The translations under genes and the position numbers were made by a program. Below the pieces are notes generated by a model. That model worked only from the letters and a program-made list of their open reading frames with translations. It searched no databases and had not been told where the DNA came from. From SZUA-38 sp965212525 (lineage in GTDB: Bacteria; Pseudomonadota; Gammaproteobacteria; Xanthomonadales; SZUA-38), in assembly GCA_965212525.1 (NCBI GenBank), contig CBDBVC010000058.1:1-64000 (forward strand): DNA of 64,000 nucleotides, in the 5' to 3' direction. Within the stretch, counting starts at the first letter, position 1. Every line of letters begins with the position of its first letter. Shown in pieces: positions 17,676 to 26,516 of the stretch.

Positions 17676-18521
17676 ATGGATTCACGTTTCGAGAGCCTGA
17701 TGGATGCCGCCAGCTGTAATGAGCTGGATCGATTTCGCGGACTGCTGGATGATGATCCGGATCTGCTTCAGGCTTCCTCCAGTCAGTCGCACCCGAACCT
17801 GTTGCAGTTTCTGGTGGTTGATGGTGGCCTTGGTGCCCTGCCCGATGTCATGCCCTTCATCGACCTGATGCTGGAGCGAGGTGCGTCACTGGACGGGCAG
17901 CTGGTGGCTGCCGCCAGCGTCAATGCACTCCCCATCGTGGATCGGCTGTTGTCTGCCGGTGCCGGTATCGAGTCAGGACACCCCTGGACAGCACTGGAGG
18001 AATGCCTGTACTGGGGACATCAGGACTTGGCGACCTATCTGATCTCAGACTGCGGCGCATCGATCATGTCGTTGCGTTGCGCCAGTGCAGTGGGGAATCT
18101 GGACTGGATGGCGCGTTGTTTTGACGAATGTGGCGAACTCACCGAGCTCGCTGGTCATGTTCATTATCCCTTCGGCACCGATGTCTCGGATGATCCTGCC
18201 GATATCATGGCCCAGGCCATGTTGCTGGCGCTGAAGAATCGTCAGTTTGATGCCGCCAGCCTGTTGCTTGAACGCGGCGCAGATATCAACCGCACACCGC
18301 CGGGAAATCATGAGCAATGCACGATGCTGCATCAGGCCACGACCATGAATGATGATCACATGGTGGACTGGTTGATGGACCGCGGTGCGCGCGCAGACAT
18401 CAGGGACCTGCGATTCGACGAGGATGCCATCGGCTGGGCCAGACATTTTGGTCAGGATGAAATGGCATCACATATCGCAGCCAGGGGTGCCGCATCTGGC
18501 GGTGGACGGAGAAGCGACTGA
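17676..18521 (+). CDS. Ankyrin-repeat protein
   Basis: About 281 residues from ATG 17676. At least five ankyrin-like units are visible: FRGLLDDDPDLLQAS, PFIDLMLERGASLDG, LPIVDRLLSAGAGIES, FDAASLLLERGADINR and DHMVDWLMDRGARADIRD. No signal peptide, so it is a cytosolic interaction protein. Its stop overlaps the ATG of the monooxygenase-like gene. Confidence 0.8.
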   Translation: MDSRFESLMDAASCNELDRFRGLLDDDPDLLQASSSQSHPNLLQFLVVDGGLGALPDVMPFIDLMLERGASLDGQLVAAASVNALPIVDRLLSAGAGIESGHPWTALEECLYWGHQDLATYLISDCGASIMSLRCASAVGNLDWMARCFDECGELTELAGHVHYPFGTDVSDDPADIMAQAMLLALKNRQFDAASLLLERGADINRTPPGNHEQCTMLHQATTMNDDHMVDWLMDRGARADIRDLRFDEDAIGWARHFGQDEMASHIAARGAASGGGRRSD

Positions 18522-18868
18522 TGAGCGACAACAGCCGCACAGCCACCCTGCACCAGCCGCCCTACTATGCGGTGATCTTCACTTCAACGATGGCCGATGA
18601 CCGCGGCTATGCCGCCATGGCCGAGCGCATGGACAGGCTGGCAGCCGAACAGCCCGGTTACCTGGGCATAGACTCGGCACGCTCCGGGATCGGAATCACC
18701 ATATCCTACTGGCGTGATCTCGAATCAATCAGACAGTGGAAGACACATGCCAACCACCTGATGGCCCAGCAGCTTGGGCGTGAACGATTCTACCGTCAGT
18801 ACACGGTCAGGATTGCCCGTGTGGAGCGCGAGTACGATTTCGATGCCGAGCGAGATCCGCATGACTGA
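18521..18868 (+). CDS. Antibiotic biosynthesis monooxygenase (ABM) domain protein
   Basis: 115 residues forming one ferredoxin-like ABM domain: YYAVIFTSTMADDRGYAAMAERMDRLAAEQPGYLGIDSARS-type strand-helix and SYWRDLESIRQWKTHANHLMAQQLGR with the family W-K-x-H-x-x-H signature. Dimeric members act as cofactor-free monooxygenases or heme-degrading enzymes; the substrate is unknown. Start and stop overlap with neighbouring ORFs, suggesting a three-gene unit with the ankyrin protein and the TfoX-C protein. Confidence 0.85.
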   Translation: MSDNSRTATLHQPPYYAVIFTSTMADDRGYAAMAERMDRLAAEQPGYLGIDSARSGIGITISYWRDLESIRQWKTHANHLMAQQLGRERFYRQYTVRIARVEREYDFDAERDPHD

Positions 18869-19163
18869 CGACAGTGAACTCAGGTCCCTGCCCGGTCTCG
18901 GTCCGAAATCAGCCAGCTGGTTGTCTGAGATTGGCATTCACAGCCGATCGGACCTTGAACGCGCCGGCGCAATGACGGTGTTTCTCAGGCTTCAGCGACA
19001 CGATATCAAGCCTGGACTCAACATGCTGTATGCGCTCGTGGGTGCAATCGAGGGACGACACTGGACCGAGATCGCACGTCAAGAGAAATCACGACTGCTG
19101 ACTGAAATGGCAGCAGCCGAGGAACTGAGTCAACGGATGCCTGCACCTGACCAGCAAGACTGA
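18861..19163 (+). CDS. TfoX C-terminal domain protein
   Basis: 100 residues from ATG 18861; an in-frame ATG at 18843 would add six residues. It is the stand-alone C-terminal helix-hairpin-helix domain of the TfoX/Sxy family: LRSLPGLGPKSASWLSEIGIHSRSDLERAGA followed by LNMLYALVGAIEGRHWTEIARQEKSRLL. The N-terminal TfoX domain is absent. In competence regulators this domain aids CRP-dependent activation; on its own its role is undefined. Overlaps the ABM gene stop. Confidence 0.85.
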   Translation: MTDDSELRSLPGLGPKSASWLSEIGIHSRSDLERAGAMTVFLRLQRHDIKPGLNMLYALVGAIEGRHWTEIARQEKSRLLTEMAAAEELSQRMPAPDQQD

Positions 19164-19178
19164 ACCATTCCGAATTCC

Positions 19179-19195
19179 ATTACCCTTGAGGTAAT
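19179..19195. promoter_or_regulatory. ATTACC-N5-GGTAAT palindrome (copy 1)
   Basis: ATTACCCTTGAGGTAAT, six-base arms around five bases, 55 bases upstream of the membrane protein at 19250. The same ATTACC-N5-GGTAAT frame recurs at 23478 next to an XRE regulator and another small membrane protein, so it is probably a shared operator. Confidence 0.6.
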
Positions 19196-19249
19196 TGCCG
19201 CACTTATCCGGTTGCGGCATGCTGAGGCCCGGACTAACGGGAAACAGCC

Positions 19250-19657
19250 ATGATGACAGCATCAGAACCCTTCAGAAAACACACAGAGAACCTGATGATC
19301 CTGCTGGTTGCACTAATCAATCTTGTGCCTGTGGCGGGATTGTTCTCCAGCGCATCACTGGTACGCCTGTATGGCATCGATCCCGCAGACGACACGTTGC
19401 TGCTGTTACTCGGGCACCGTGCATTGCTGTTCGGCGTACTCGGCGGGTTCGTGCTTCTGTCGCTGTTTCAACCGCAATACCGCCATATCGCAATGATCAT
19501 GGCCTCGGTATCCATGGCGGGTTTCATGATGCTGGCCTGGCCGTATGCAGCACTGGCTCAGTCGGTGAGGACCATCTTCATCGGTGATCTGATCGGCATG
19601 TTTTGTCTGCTGATCTGGGGCTCGATGGTCTGGTTGAGATCACGGTCACCTGGCTGA
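19250..19657 (+). CDS. Small four-helix membrane protein under the ATTACC palindrome
   Basis: 135 residues with four membrane helices (about 15-33, 45-62, 70-92, 98-125), N-terminal acid/base-rich tail (TASEPFRKHTEN), and a LGHRALLFGVLGGFVLL stretch containing a charged GHR inside helix 2. Family not recognised. The upstream palindrome ties its regulation to the XRE gene at 23556. It has size and topology in common with 23011-23412 but no clear sequence similarity that I can see. Confidence 0.7.
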   Translation: MMTASEPFRKHTENLMILLVALINLVPVAGLFSSASLVRLYGIDPADDTLLLLLGHRALLFGVLGGFVLLSLFQPQYRHIAMIMASVSMAGFMMLAWPYAALAQSVRTIFIGDLIGMFCLLIWGSMVWLRSRSPG

Positions 19658-19833
19658 AGCAGGCCCTGATCAGACTCACCACTGATCGCCAGAGCGGAAC
19701 TGTCGGGACTAAAGTCATTGGCGAGGGCCCTGTTGTCAGTCTATACTGCGACGCTGGTTGCAATATGTCAGACAATTCAGCGGTCCCAGTAGCATCGCAA
19801 AACAGCAGCGTCTGCCTTTCCCTAGGAGTCTCC

Positions 19834-22371
19834 ATGAAATACCCCGTTAGCGTGATCCGTTTGTTCCTTGTCTCCTGTCTTCTGATCACAGGTTCAGCCC
19901 TGTCGCAGGTGAAACAGACCAAGGGTGATTTCGAGGACAAGTTCAGGCAGCTTGATGAAATCCTGCCAACGCCAAACGCCTACCGCAACGCAGCCGGTCA
20001 GCCCGGGCATGAGTACTGGCAGCAACGCGCCGATTACCGCATTCGGGCAACGCTGGATGAGAACAGTCGCAGCCTGACGGCCAGCATGGATATCAGCTAC
20101 AGCAACAATTCGCCCGACAGCATGCGCTACCTGTGGCTGCAACTGGATCAGAACAAGTTCCGAAGTGACTCGATGGCAGAGATGAGCACGGCATTTGCCG
20201 GCATTGGCCGCCGCGGCCCGCAGACCAAGAGCATGGACGGCAAGCAGCCGCATCAGATCAGTCTGGATGAGCTCAGACGGCAGCAGTTCATGGCCGATAA
20301 TGAGCTGGGCTATGACATCCGTTCGGTGACCGACAGCAATGGGCGGGATCTGCCCCACACCATCGTCGGCACCCTGATGCGCATTGACCTGCCGCGGACG
20401 CTGAGGCCGGGACAGCGTGTGCGGTTCAGCATCGATTATGCCTTCAATATCGTCGAGGAAGACGCAGTCTGGGCACGTGCAGGATACGAGCATTTTCCCG
20501 ACGACGAACGTGAAGGCGGGAACGACATCTTCCTGCTGGCGCAGTGGTTCCCCCGCATGGTGGCCTACACCGACTACGAGGGCTGGACCAACAAGGAATT
20601 CCTGGGACGGGGCGAATTCACACTCGAATTCGGTGACTATACCCTGGAGCTGACGGTCCCTGCCGACCACATCGTCTCATCGTCGGGGGTGTTGCAGAAC
20701 CCTTCCGATGTACTGACGTCAACCCAGCGGCAGCGTCTGAAGCAGGCAGAGACGGCAGAACGCCCCGTGTTCGTGGTCACAGCCGAGGAAGCACTCGAAA
20801 ACGAGAAGGCTGCCAGTGAGGGCAGCAAGACCTGGATCTTCCAGGCCGACAATGTGCGTGATGTGGCCTGGGCCTCTTCGCGCAAATTCATCTGGGATGC
20901 CAAGGGCTATCAGCAGGGCGGCAGTGTGCAGCCTCTGGTGATGGCAATGTCGTTCTACCCCAAGGAGGGTGAGCCGCTGTGGTCGAAGTATTCCACCGAG
21001 TCGGTGATTCACACCATGGAAGTGTACTCCCGGTTTTCATTTGACTACCCCTACCCCGTGGCGCTGTCGGTGAACGGGCCGGTTGGCGGCATGGAATACC
21101 CGATGATCACCTTCAATGGCCCGCGTACCGATCTGCAGGATGACGGCCGCCGTACCTACACCCTGGCCGAAAAACGCTTCCTGCTGGGTGTGGTGATCCA
21201 CGAGATCGGGCATATCTATTACCCCATGATCGTCAATTCGGATGAGCGACAGTGGACCTGGATGGATGAAGGCCTCAACAGCTTTCTCGATGGCATTGCC
21301 GGGCGCGAGTGGGATCCGGACATTCCCTGGGGCGTGGAACCACGCGCCATCATTGACTACATGAAATCCGATCAGCAGGTGCCGATCATGACCCAGTCCG
21401 ACAGCGTGTTCAATCTGGGTCCCAACGCCTATGGTAAACCCAATGTGGCACTCAACATCCTTCGCGAAACCATCCTCGGTCGGGAGCTGTTCGATTTCGC
21501 CTTTCAGGAGTATTCCCGGCGCTGGATGTTCAAGCGCCCCACACCGAGTGATTTCTTCCGCACCATGGAAGAGGCCTCGGGTGTCGATCTGGACTGGTTC
21601 TGGCGCGGATGGTTCTACAGCACCGATCACGTCGATCTGTCACTGGACCGAATCCACATGCTTCGTGTCGATACAAAGGATCCGGATATCGACTTTGACC
21701 GCAGGCGTCAGGAAGAGCAGGACAAGCCGATGTCCATCTTCGTCATGCGCAATGAGGACGAAGGCAAGACCCTGTGGGTAGACCGTAACGAGGATGTGCG
21801 CGACTTCTATGATGAACACGACCGGTTCACGCCCACCAATGCCGATCGCAACGAGTACACTAAATTTCTCGATGATCTGGAAGACTGGGAAAAAGTGGCG
21901 CTGGCACGAGCTGTTGAAGAGGATCAGAATTACTACGTGCTCGAATTTTCCAATATAGGCGGCCTGGTCATGCCAATCATTCTTGAAATGACCTGGGCCG
22001 ATGGCAGCACAGAGATCATCCGCATACCGGCGGAGATCTGGCGCCGTTCACCCAAGGCTGTCAAGAAGCTGATCGTCTCCGACAAGGAGCTGGTGCAGGT
22101 GGTGATGGACCCGTACTGGGAAACCGCGGATATCGACCCCGAGAACAACCACTATCCCAGGCGCATCATTCCCTCACGCATCGAAGCGTTCAAGACACCC
22201 GACCGTGAAGGCTGGGAGCGACGTGAAATCATGCGCGATCTGAACATCGAGCTGGAACCCTCGAAGGCCGAAAAGGAAGCCATGGAAGCGGCCGAGAAAG
22301 CGAAACAGGATGACGTTACAGCCAGTGATGGATTTGAGGAACGGGATGATGACAATGGTGAAGGCTGGTAG
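19834..22371 (+). CDS. Exported M1-family metallopeptidase
   Basis: 845 residues from ATG 19834 (CTAGGAG upstream), with a signal peptide (SVIRLFLVSCLLITGSALS). Gluzincin hallmarks of the M1 aminopeptidases are all present: the GGMEYP exopeptidase motif near residue 420, and HEIGH followed 18 residues on by the DEGL glutamate. A C-terminal acidic/lysine-rich extension (PSKAEKEAMEAAEKAKQDDV) is added. It probably trims peptides in the periplasm. It is followed immediately by a DUF6702 protein, a frequent partner. Confidence 0.9.
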   Translation: MKYPVSVIRLFLVSCLLITGSALSQVKQTKGDFEDKFRQLDEILPTPNAYRNAAGQPGHEYWQQRADYRIRATLDENSRSLTASMDISYSNNSPDSMRYLWLQLDQNKFRSDSMAEMSTAFAGIGRRGPQTKSMDGKQPHQISLDELRRQQFMADNELGYDIRSVTDSNGRDLPHTIVGTLMRIDLPRTLRPGQRVRFSIDYAFNIVEEDAVWARAGYEHFPDDEREGGNDIFLLAQWFPRMVAYTDYEGWTNKEFLGRGEFTLEFGDYTLELTVPADHIVSSSGVLQNPSDVLTSTQRQRLKQAETAERPVFVVTAEEALENEKAASEGSKTWIFQADNVRDVAWASSRKFIWDAKGYQQGGSVQPLVMAMSFYPKEGEPLWSKYSTESVIHTMEVYSRFSFDYPYPVALSVNGPVGGMEYPMITFNGPRTDLQDDGRRTYTLAEKRFLLGVVIHEIGHIYYPMIVNSDERQWTWMDEGLNSFLDGIAGREWDPDIPWGVEPRAIIDYMKSDQQVPIMTQSDSVFNLGPNAYGKPNVALNILRETILGRELFDFAFQEYSRRWMFKRPTPSDFFRTMEEASGVDLDWFWRGWFYSTDHVDLSLDRIHMLRVDTKDPDIDFDRRRQEEQDKPMSIFVMRNEDEGKTLWVDRNEDVRDFYDEHDRFTPTNADRNEYTKFLDDLEDWEKVALARAVEEDQNYYVLEFSNIGGLVMPIILEMTWADGSTEIIRIPAEIWRRSPKAVKKLIVSDKELVQVVMDPYWETADIDPENNHYPRRIIPSRIEAFKTPDREGWERREIMRDLNIELEPSKAEKEAMEAAEKAKQDDVTASDGFEERDDDNGEGW

Positions 22372-22399
22372 GGATGCCAGCTGAGTGTCGTCACTGCTC

Positions 22400-22936
22400 A
22401 TGGTCTGCTTCAAACCCCGACAACGGCTGATGCGCCTTCGCTGCCTGGTCAGCCTCCTGACCCTGCTGATGTTGATCACATCACCGGTCGCTGCGCATCA
22501 GAAGAAAACGGCCATCACCACGATTCTGTTCAACGCCCGCAGTGGCAATATCGAGGTGATGCATCGTTTTCTGGTTCACGATGCCGAGCATGCCGTCAAG
22601 CAGATCCGGGAGATGCGCACTCGTGCCAACATCCTTGAATCGGAGACTACCCGGGCGGCCTTCAGCCAGTATGTGGCCGAGCGCTTCTTCCTCTACGATG
22701 AGAACGATGCACTGCTTGAACTGACGCTGCTGGGTTCCGAAATTGATGGCAGCAGTATCTGGGTGTATCAGGAAATTCCCATTCCAGAGCGCCTGGACGC
22801 ACTTACCGTATGGCACAATGCATTGCGTGATATCTGGTTTGAACAGGTCAATCGCGTCAACATCGAACGAAACAAGCAGACCGACACATTGATCTTCGAA
22901 GGCAACGTCGACCGGCTGAGTATTGATCTGGAATGA
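22400..22936 (+). CDS. DUF6702 exported protein
   Basis: About 178 residues; starts at GTG 22385, ATG 22400 or ATG 22430 are possible, the last giving a clean signal peptide (LRCLVSLLTLLMLITSPVAA). The mature part begins HQKKTAITTILFNARSGNIEVMHRFLVHDAEHAV and ends with the paired-strand QTDTLIFEGNVDRLSI typical of DUF6702. Members usually sit directly downstream of M1 peptidases in marine bacteria, as here (about 30 bases). Possible chaperone or inhibitor of the peptidase; not proven. Confidence 0.82.
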   Translation: MVCFKPRQRLMRLRCLVSLLTLLMLITSPVAAHQKKTAITTILFNARSGNIEVMHRFLVHDAEHAVKQIREMRTRANILESETTRAAFSQYVAERFFLYDENDALLELTLLGSEIDGSSIWVYQEIPIPERLDALTVWHNALRDIWFEQVNRVNIERNKQTDTLIFEGNVDRLSIDLE

Positions 22937-22958
22937 TCGTCGGGTGAAATGAATGCGA

Positions 22959-22984
22959 ACCCGGTTCCTGTTGGGATACCGGGT
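22959..22984. terminator. Hairpin between convergent genes
   Basis: ACCCGGT and ACCGGGT arms of seven bases separated by 12, lying between the convergent stops at 22936 and 23011. There is no long T run on either side, so it may slow rather than fully terminate transcription. Confidence 0.35.
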
Positions 22985-23010
22985 CCGTATCGAGTGGGGA
23001 TTATTCTGAC

Positions 23011-23412
23011 TCAGGCGGTGGCCATGACCTTGTCTCGTGATTGCCTCATGGCGCGCCATTCGAGTACCGCGTAGACCATCACCATCAGTTCAACGCCAAT
23101 CAGAATGATCTCACCGGTCAGGCTGAGGTATTCGGAAAAAAGTACCAGCACGACGGGAGTGGCGACGATCCAGCTGACATCGGCCCAGAAGATGGTTGGC
23201 AGGAATTTCTTCAGCCAGGATTCACGTGTGCTGACCAGATAGACATCGATGGCGAATACAGCCAGCACGACCCCGACAGTGAGCACCAGCCAGGCAGGTA
23301 CAGTACCCAGCAGTGATCCCACGGCAGCAGGCATCAGGATCATCGGAACCGCCGCCAGTGCGGAAGTGATGGCATTGATTTTGAGGACTGTTTGAATGTT
23401 TGTGTTCTGCAT
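23011..23412 (-). CDS. Small four-helix membrane protein divergent from XRE regulator
   Basis: 133 residues from ATG 23412 (GAGG eight to twelve bases upstream). Four helices cover about 8-28, 36-58, 72-92, 97-117. A polar STRESWLKKFL loop lies between helices 2 and 3, and an acidic D in FAIDVYLV/FWADVSW sits inside the helices. Family not recognised. It is transcribed away from the XRE gene; the palindrome between them should control both. Confidence 0.7.
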   Translation of the reverse strand: MQNTNIQTVLKINAITSALAAVPMILMPAAVGSLLGTVPAWLVLTVGVVLAVFAIDVYLVSTRESWLKKFLPTIFWADVSWIVATPVVLVLFSEYLSLTGEIILIGVELMVMVYAVLEWRAMRQSRDKVMATA

Positions 23413-23477
23413 GACGATTACCTCGTTCTGGTTGATGAACAGTGGATTCATTGTCTTCAGCACAGGTCATGCCCGCA

Positions 23478-23494
23478 ATTACCTCGAAGGTAAT
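23478..23494. promoter_or_regulatory. ATTACC-N5-GGTAAT palindrome (copy 2)
   Basis: ATTACCTCGAAGGTAAT has seven-base arms around three bases. It lies in the 140-base space between the divergent membrane protein (start 23412) and the XRE regulator (start 23556), 61 bases from the latter. It matches copy 1 at 19179 in the arms and in the G of the centre. Confidence 0.65.
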
Positions 23495-23555
23495 GGTGAT
23501 ACACTGCGAGTCACTCTAGAGTGTGATCAGTAACGTCAGCAAGGAGATCAGAATC

Positions 23556-24365
23556 ATGTCCCGAGTCGGTGCACTGTTGTCCGAATACCGAAAATCCAGG
23601 CGCCTGTCACAACTGGATCTGGGCCTGCTGGCAGACGTCTCGTCCCGGCACATCAGTTTCATCGAAACAGGCCGGTCCAGACCCAGCCAGAGCATGTTGC
23701 TGCGACTGGCCGATGTGATGAACCTGTCACACCGCGACAGCAACCTGTTGCTGACTACCGGCGGATTTGCGGCGTTCTACAGTGAATACCATCTGGGCGA
23801 CGAGATCATGCAGCCGGTTCGTGAAGCCCTGCAGATGATTCTCGACAATCATGAACCCTATCCGGCTGCCGTGCTTGATGGTGGCTGGAACCTGCTGATG
23901 GGCAACCGTCCTCAGTTTGCCATGTTGCGTGCGATTTTCCCCGATCGGGACGTGGAACAACCCTTCAATGTGATCAAGCTGCTGTTCGATGATGACGGGT
24001 TCAGGCCCCTGGTGGAAAACTGGCATGAACTGGCCGGGTTCATGCTGCGTCGACTCAAGAACCAGGTGCTTGCCTTTCCTTCCGAGGAACTGGAAACACT
24101 GTACCGCGAGGTTCTGGAGATGAATGTACCGGACAACTGGGAAACGGTCTGGTTCGATGAAGCCAGTTCCAGGCTTGAGGCACCAATGGTGACAGTCACG
24201 GTCAACATGGGTGGTCAGCGTCTCAAGCTGTTTTCCACACTGAGTCAGTTTGGTACTGCCCTCGATGTGGGCATGTCGGAATTGCTGATCGAGAATTATT
24301 TCCCGGCTGATGACAGCACGCGTGAATGGTTCCAGCAGTTCAGGCAACTCTATGCAGAGTGTTGA
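23556..24365 (+). CDS. XRE-family regulator with MmyB-like ligand-binding domain
   Basis: 269 residues from ATG 23556, behind AAGGAG. An XRE helix-turn-helix covers residues 5-60 (LLSEYRKSRRLSQLDLGLLADVSSRHISFIETGRSRPS). The rest matches the MmyB/MLTR ligand-binding domain (PYPAAVLDGGWNLLMGN, AGFMLRRLKNQVLAF, MVTVTVNMGGQRLKLFSTLSQFGTALDV). Related regulators bind small ligands, often fatty acids or quinones. It is divergent from a small membrane protein with a shared palindromic site between. Confidence 0.9.
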   Translation: MSRVGALLSEYRKSRRLSQLDLGLLADVSSRHISFIETGRSRPSQSMLLRLADVMNLSHRDSNLLLTTGGFAAFYSEYHLGDEIMQPVREALQMILDNHEPYPAAVLDGGWNLLMGNRPQFAMLRAIFPDRDVEQPFNVIKLLFDDDGFRPLVENWHELAGFMLRRLKNQVLAFPSEELETLYREVLEMNVPDNWETVWFDEASSRLEAPMVTVTVNMGGQRLKLFSTLSQFGTALDVGMSELLIENYFPADDSTREWFQQFRQLYAEC

Positions 24366-24399
24366 TGTGTGATCGGCAAGAGCGAGTCAGCACCGGCAA

Positions 24400-25008
24400 T
24401 CAATCCAGTTGATGTACCGTGAGGCCATCAATCGCAGCGAGTAGCATGGCTTCCTGCTTTTCCGTGCTCATCGGTTCGGTGTCGTTCACCGGTTCCAGGT
24501 AAACGATCATCATTTCACTGCGGTTATCGAGTTCTGGAATGTGCACCAGTCGTGCGCGTGCCGCAGGTGTCGGAACGTCCAGTCCCTGGTCGGCGAGGTA
24601 ACGGTAGGCCACACCTCGATCGGAATCGCTGACCGGTGATTTCGTGTAATGCCGCAGGTGAGCAAGAAAGGTGACCGGCCCGATCTGGATCGGTGACGAG
24701 GCAGGATAGCGGTAGGCACCGGCAAAATCGGGCAACATCCTCTCGAACTGTATCCAGTACAGGCGTTCGAGGTCGCCGCTGTCGTTGGTTGTGGAAAAGA
24801 AATGCTGTTCGACATCGGTGTGTTCCCTGAGGACAAACCGGTTGCTGCCGATGTACCGGTACGATGAGTCGATTTCGACCTCCAGGCCAGGCAGCAGTGT
24901 CGAGTCGACGCGATTGTCTACCGGCACCCGATCACCGGTGCAGGCGAACAGCAGTATCGAAAACAGGACGACATATTGTCTCCCGTTCAGGTTTGGCCGA
25001 TTCATCAT
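24400..25008 (-). CDS. Hypothetical lipoprotein
   Basis: About 202 residues. A lipoprotein signal ends LLFACTG with Cys near residue 23. The mature domain is mixed alpha/beta (YRYIGSNRFVLREHTDVEQHFFSTTNDSGDLERLYWIQFERMLPD and AYRYPASSPIQIGPVTFLAHLRHY) and has no cysteines. It does not match a family I can name. Convergent with the XRE regulator; two adjacent ATGs at 25008 and 25005 are possible starts. Confidence 0.6.
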   Translation of the reverse strand: MMNRPNLNGRQYVVLFSILLFACTGDRVPVDNRVDSTLLPGLEVEIDSSYRYIGSNRFVLREHTDVEQHFFSTTNDSGDLERLYWIQFERMLPDFAGAYRYPASSPIQIGPVTFLAHLRHYTKSPVSDSDRGVAYRYLADQGLDVPTPAARARLVHIPELDNRSEMMIVYLEPVNDTEPMSTEKQEAMLLAAIDGLTVHQLD

Positions 25009-25269
25009 GCACTCCAGATTCAGACAACCGAAAAATTCAATCAGGCAATGTCACATCGCCTGCACCATTATTCGCCCATCATTTGCCCAGGGTCAACAGC
25101 TCACTGGCTTTTAAGTCCAGGTGACTGATTGCGGCCAGCGTAGCCAGTCTTCCGATGCTCATTGAGCCGCTGTTCTGACAAGTCGATCGGGGTTATGATG
25201 GCGCCCAATCGACACGATTTTCCCGGGCGACTATTGCTTGCTTTCGCCTGACACTGGGGGGCTACTGAC

Positions 25270-26427
25270 TTGCACGTTGTTCACCGATTATTTCTGGTTT
25301 ATGGTCTGACAGCGGTCGTCATGGCCAGTATGGTTCATGCCGAGGTTCCCTCAGCCAGCGAACTGGATGGCTTTTTTACCGAACTCGAACAGCGCATGAA
25401 CAGCCGTGACCACGACTACATCAATGCATCAATCGATATCGACAAGGTGATTCAAACGGCATTCAAGGGCCTGGATGTGGAAGAGTCATTCCGTGATGAC
25501 TTCATCCGCGGCTTCAGGAGCCGCGCCAGAACCGGAATCAGTCAGGCAATGATTGGCAGGATGCCCGATAACACCCGGGCCAAACTGATCAATGTCCGCG
25601 CAGCGGGAAAAGAAGGGGAAGCCATCTATCGGATCGATTTTGGTGACAGCGGTTATGTCTATCTTCGCTTCAGGGCAAGACAGTACATCACCGGCAAGGT
25701 CATGATCACCGACTGGTTTGATTATTCTCGTGGCGAATACTATTCAGCCTCATTGAGCACGATCATCTATTCGGTGGCACCAGCCAGCGGTTTGATGGGC
25801 ATGATCAGTGAGATGGGCAGCAACAAGGCGGATGAGCGTCAGATGCTGCTCGAGCTGTCACGACGAATGCGAGAGGCCGATTATGCCGGTCTGAAGACCA
25901 TGTTCGACAACACCGGCGATGAGCTCCGCAACAACTGGCCATTGCTGGTCACTTTTGTGGGTGCTGCCAATCTGTCGGGTGATGACGATTTCTACCGAAT
26001 CGTATTGAGCGAAGTTGCCAGTCGATTCGGCAATGATCAGCGCGCAGCATTCCTGCTGATCGACTACTACTATTTCGAGAAGCGCTTCGACAAGGTCATC
26101 GTCGTGCTGGATGGCCTGTTCGAAGAGTTTGGCCGCAAGGATGCAGGTATCCTGTTTCTCAAGCTGAGTGCCTATCTCGAGCTGGAGCAATGGGACAAGG
26201 CCCGCGAGATGGCACAGCGCTGTATCGAGCTTGAACCCGATTTCGAGGATGCCTACTGGAATCTGGTCAGTCTCGATGTCAATGATGAGAACTATGCCGG
26301 GGTGATTGATCATCTGACCGTCATCGCAGAGCAGTTCGGCTATGAATTCGGCCGGGACAGTTTCGAGAACAATGAATTCTATGGCGGGTTTGTGAACTCG
26401 AGTGAATATGCTGAATGGATTCAGTAA
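25270..26427 (+). CDS. Exported TPR-like protein
   Basis: 385 residues if TTG 25270 is used; this is the only start giving the full signal peptide (LFLVYGLTAVVMASMVHA). The first 170 residues form an alpha/beta domain (SRDHDYINASIDIDKVIQTAF, FGDSGYVYLRFRARQYITGK); the C-terminal half has TPR-type helix pairs (AFLLIDYYYFEKRFDKVIVVLDGLF, LFLKLSAYLELEQWDKAREMAQRCIELEP). It is probably periplasmic and involved in protein-protein contact. Not recognised beyond that. Confidence 0.7.
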   Translation: MHVVHRLFLVYGLTAVVMASMVHAEVPSASELDGFFTELEQRMNSRDHDYINASIDIDKVIQTAFKGLDVEESFRDDFIRGFRSRARTGISQAMIGRMPDNTRAKLINVRAAGKEGEAIYRIDFGDSGYVYLRFRARQYITGKVMITDWFDYSRGEYYSASLSTIIYSVAPASGLMGMISEMGSNKADERQMLLELSRRMREADYAGLKTMFDNTGDELRNNWPLLVTFVGAANLSGDDDFYRIVLSEVASRFGNDQRAAFLLIDYYYFEKRFDKVIVVLDGLFEEFGRKDAGILFLKLSAYLELEQWDKAREMAQRCIELEPDFEDAYWNLVSLDVNDENYAGVIDHLTVIAEQFGYEFGRDSFENNEFYGGFVNSSEYAEWIQ

Positions 26428-26516
26428 TCCATCGTCAGCGCCCGATTGTCGACAGATTATGAACACAGGCGGGTAGCTGCTCTCGTTATAATCCTGCTCG
26501 TGTCACGACAGGAGCA

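Noticed and set aside
19894..20670. A 258-codon reverse frame inside the M1 peptidase
   Set aside because: The forward gene has full gluzincin motifs and no interruption; the reverse frame shows no domain.
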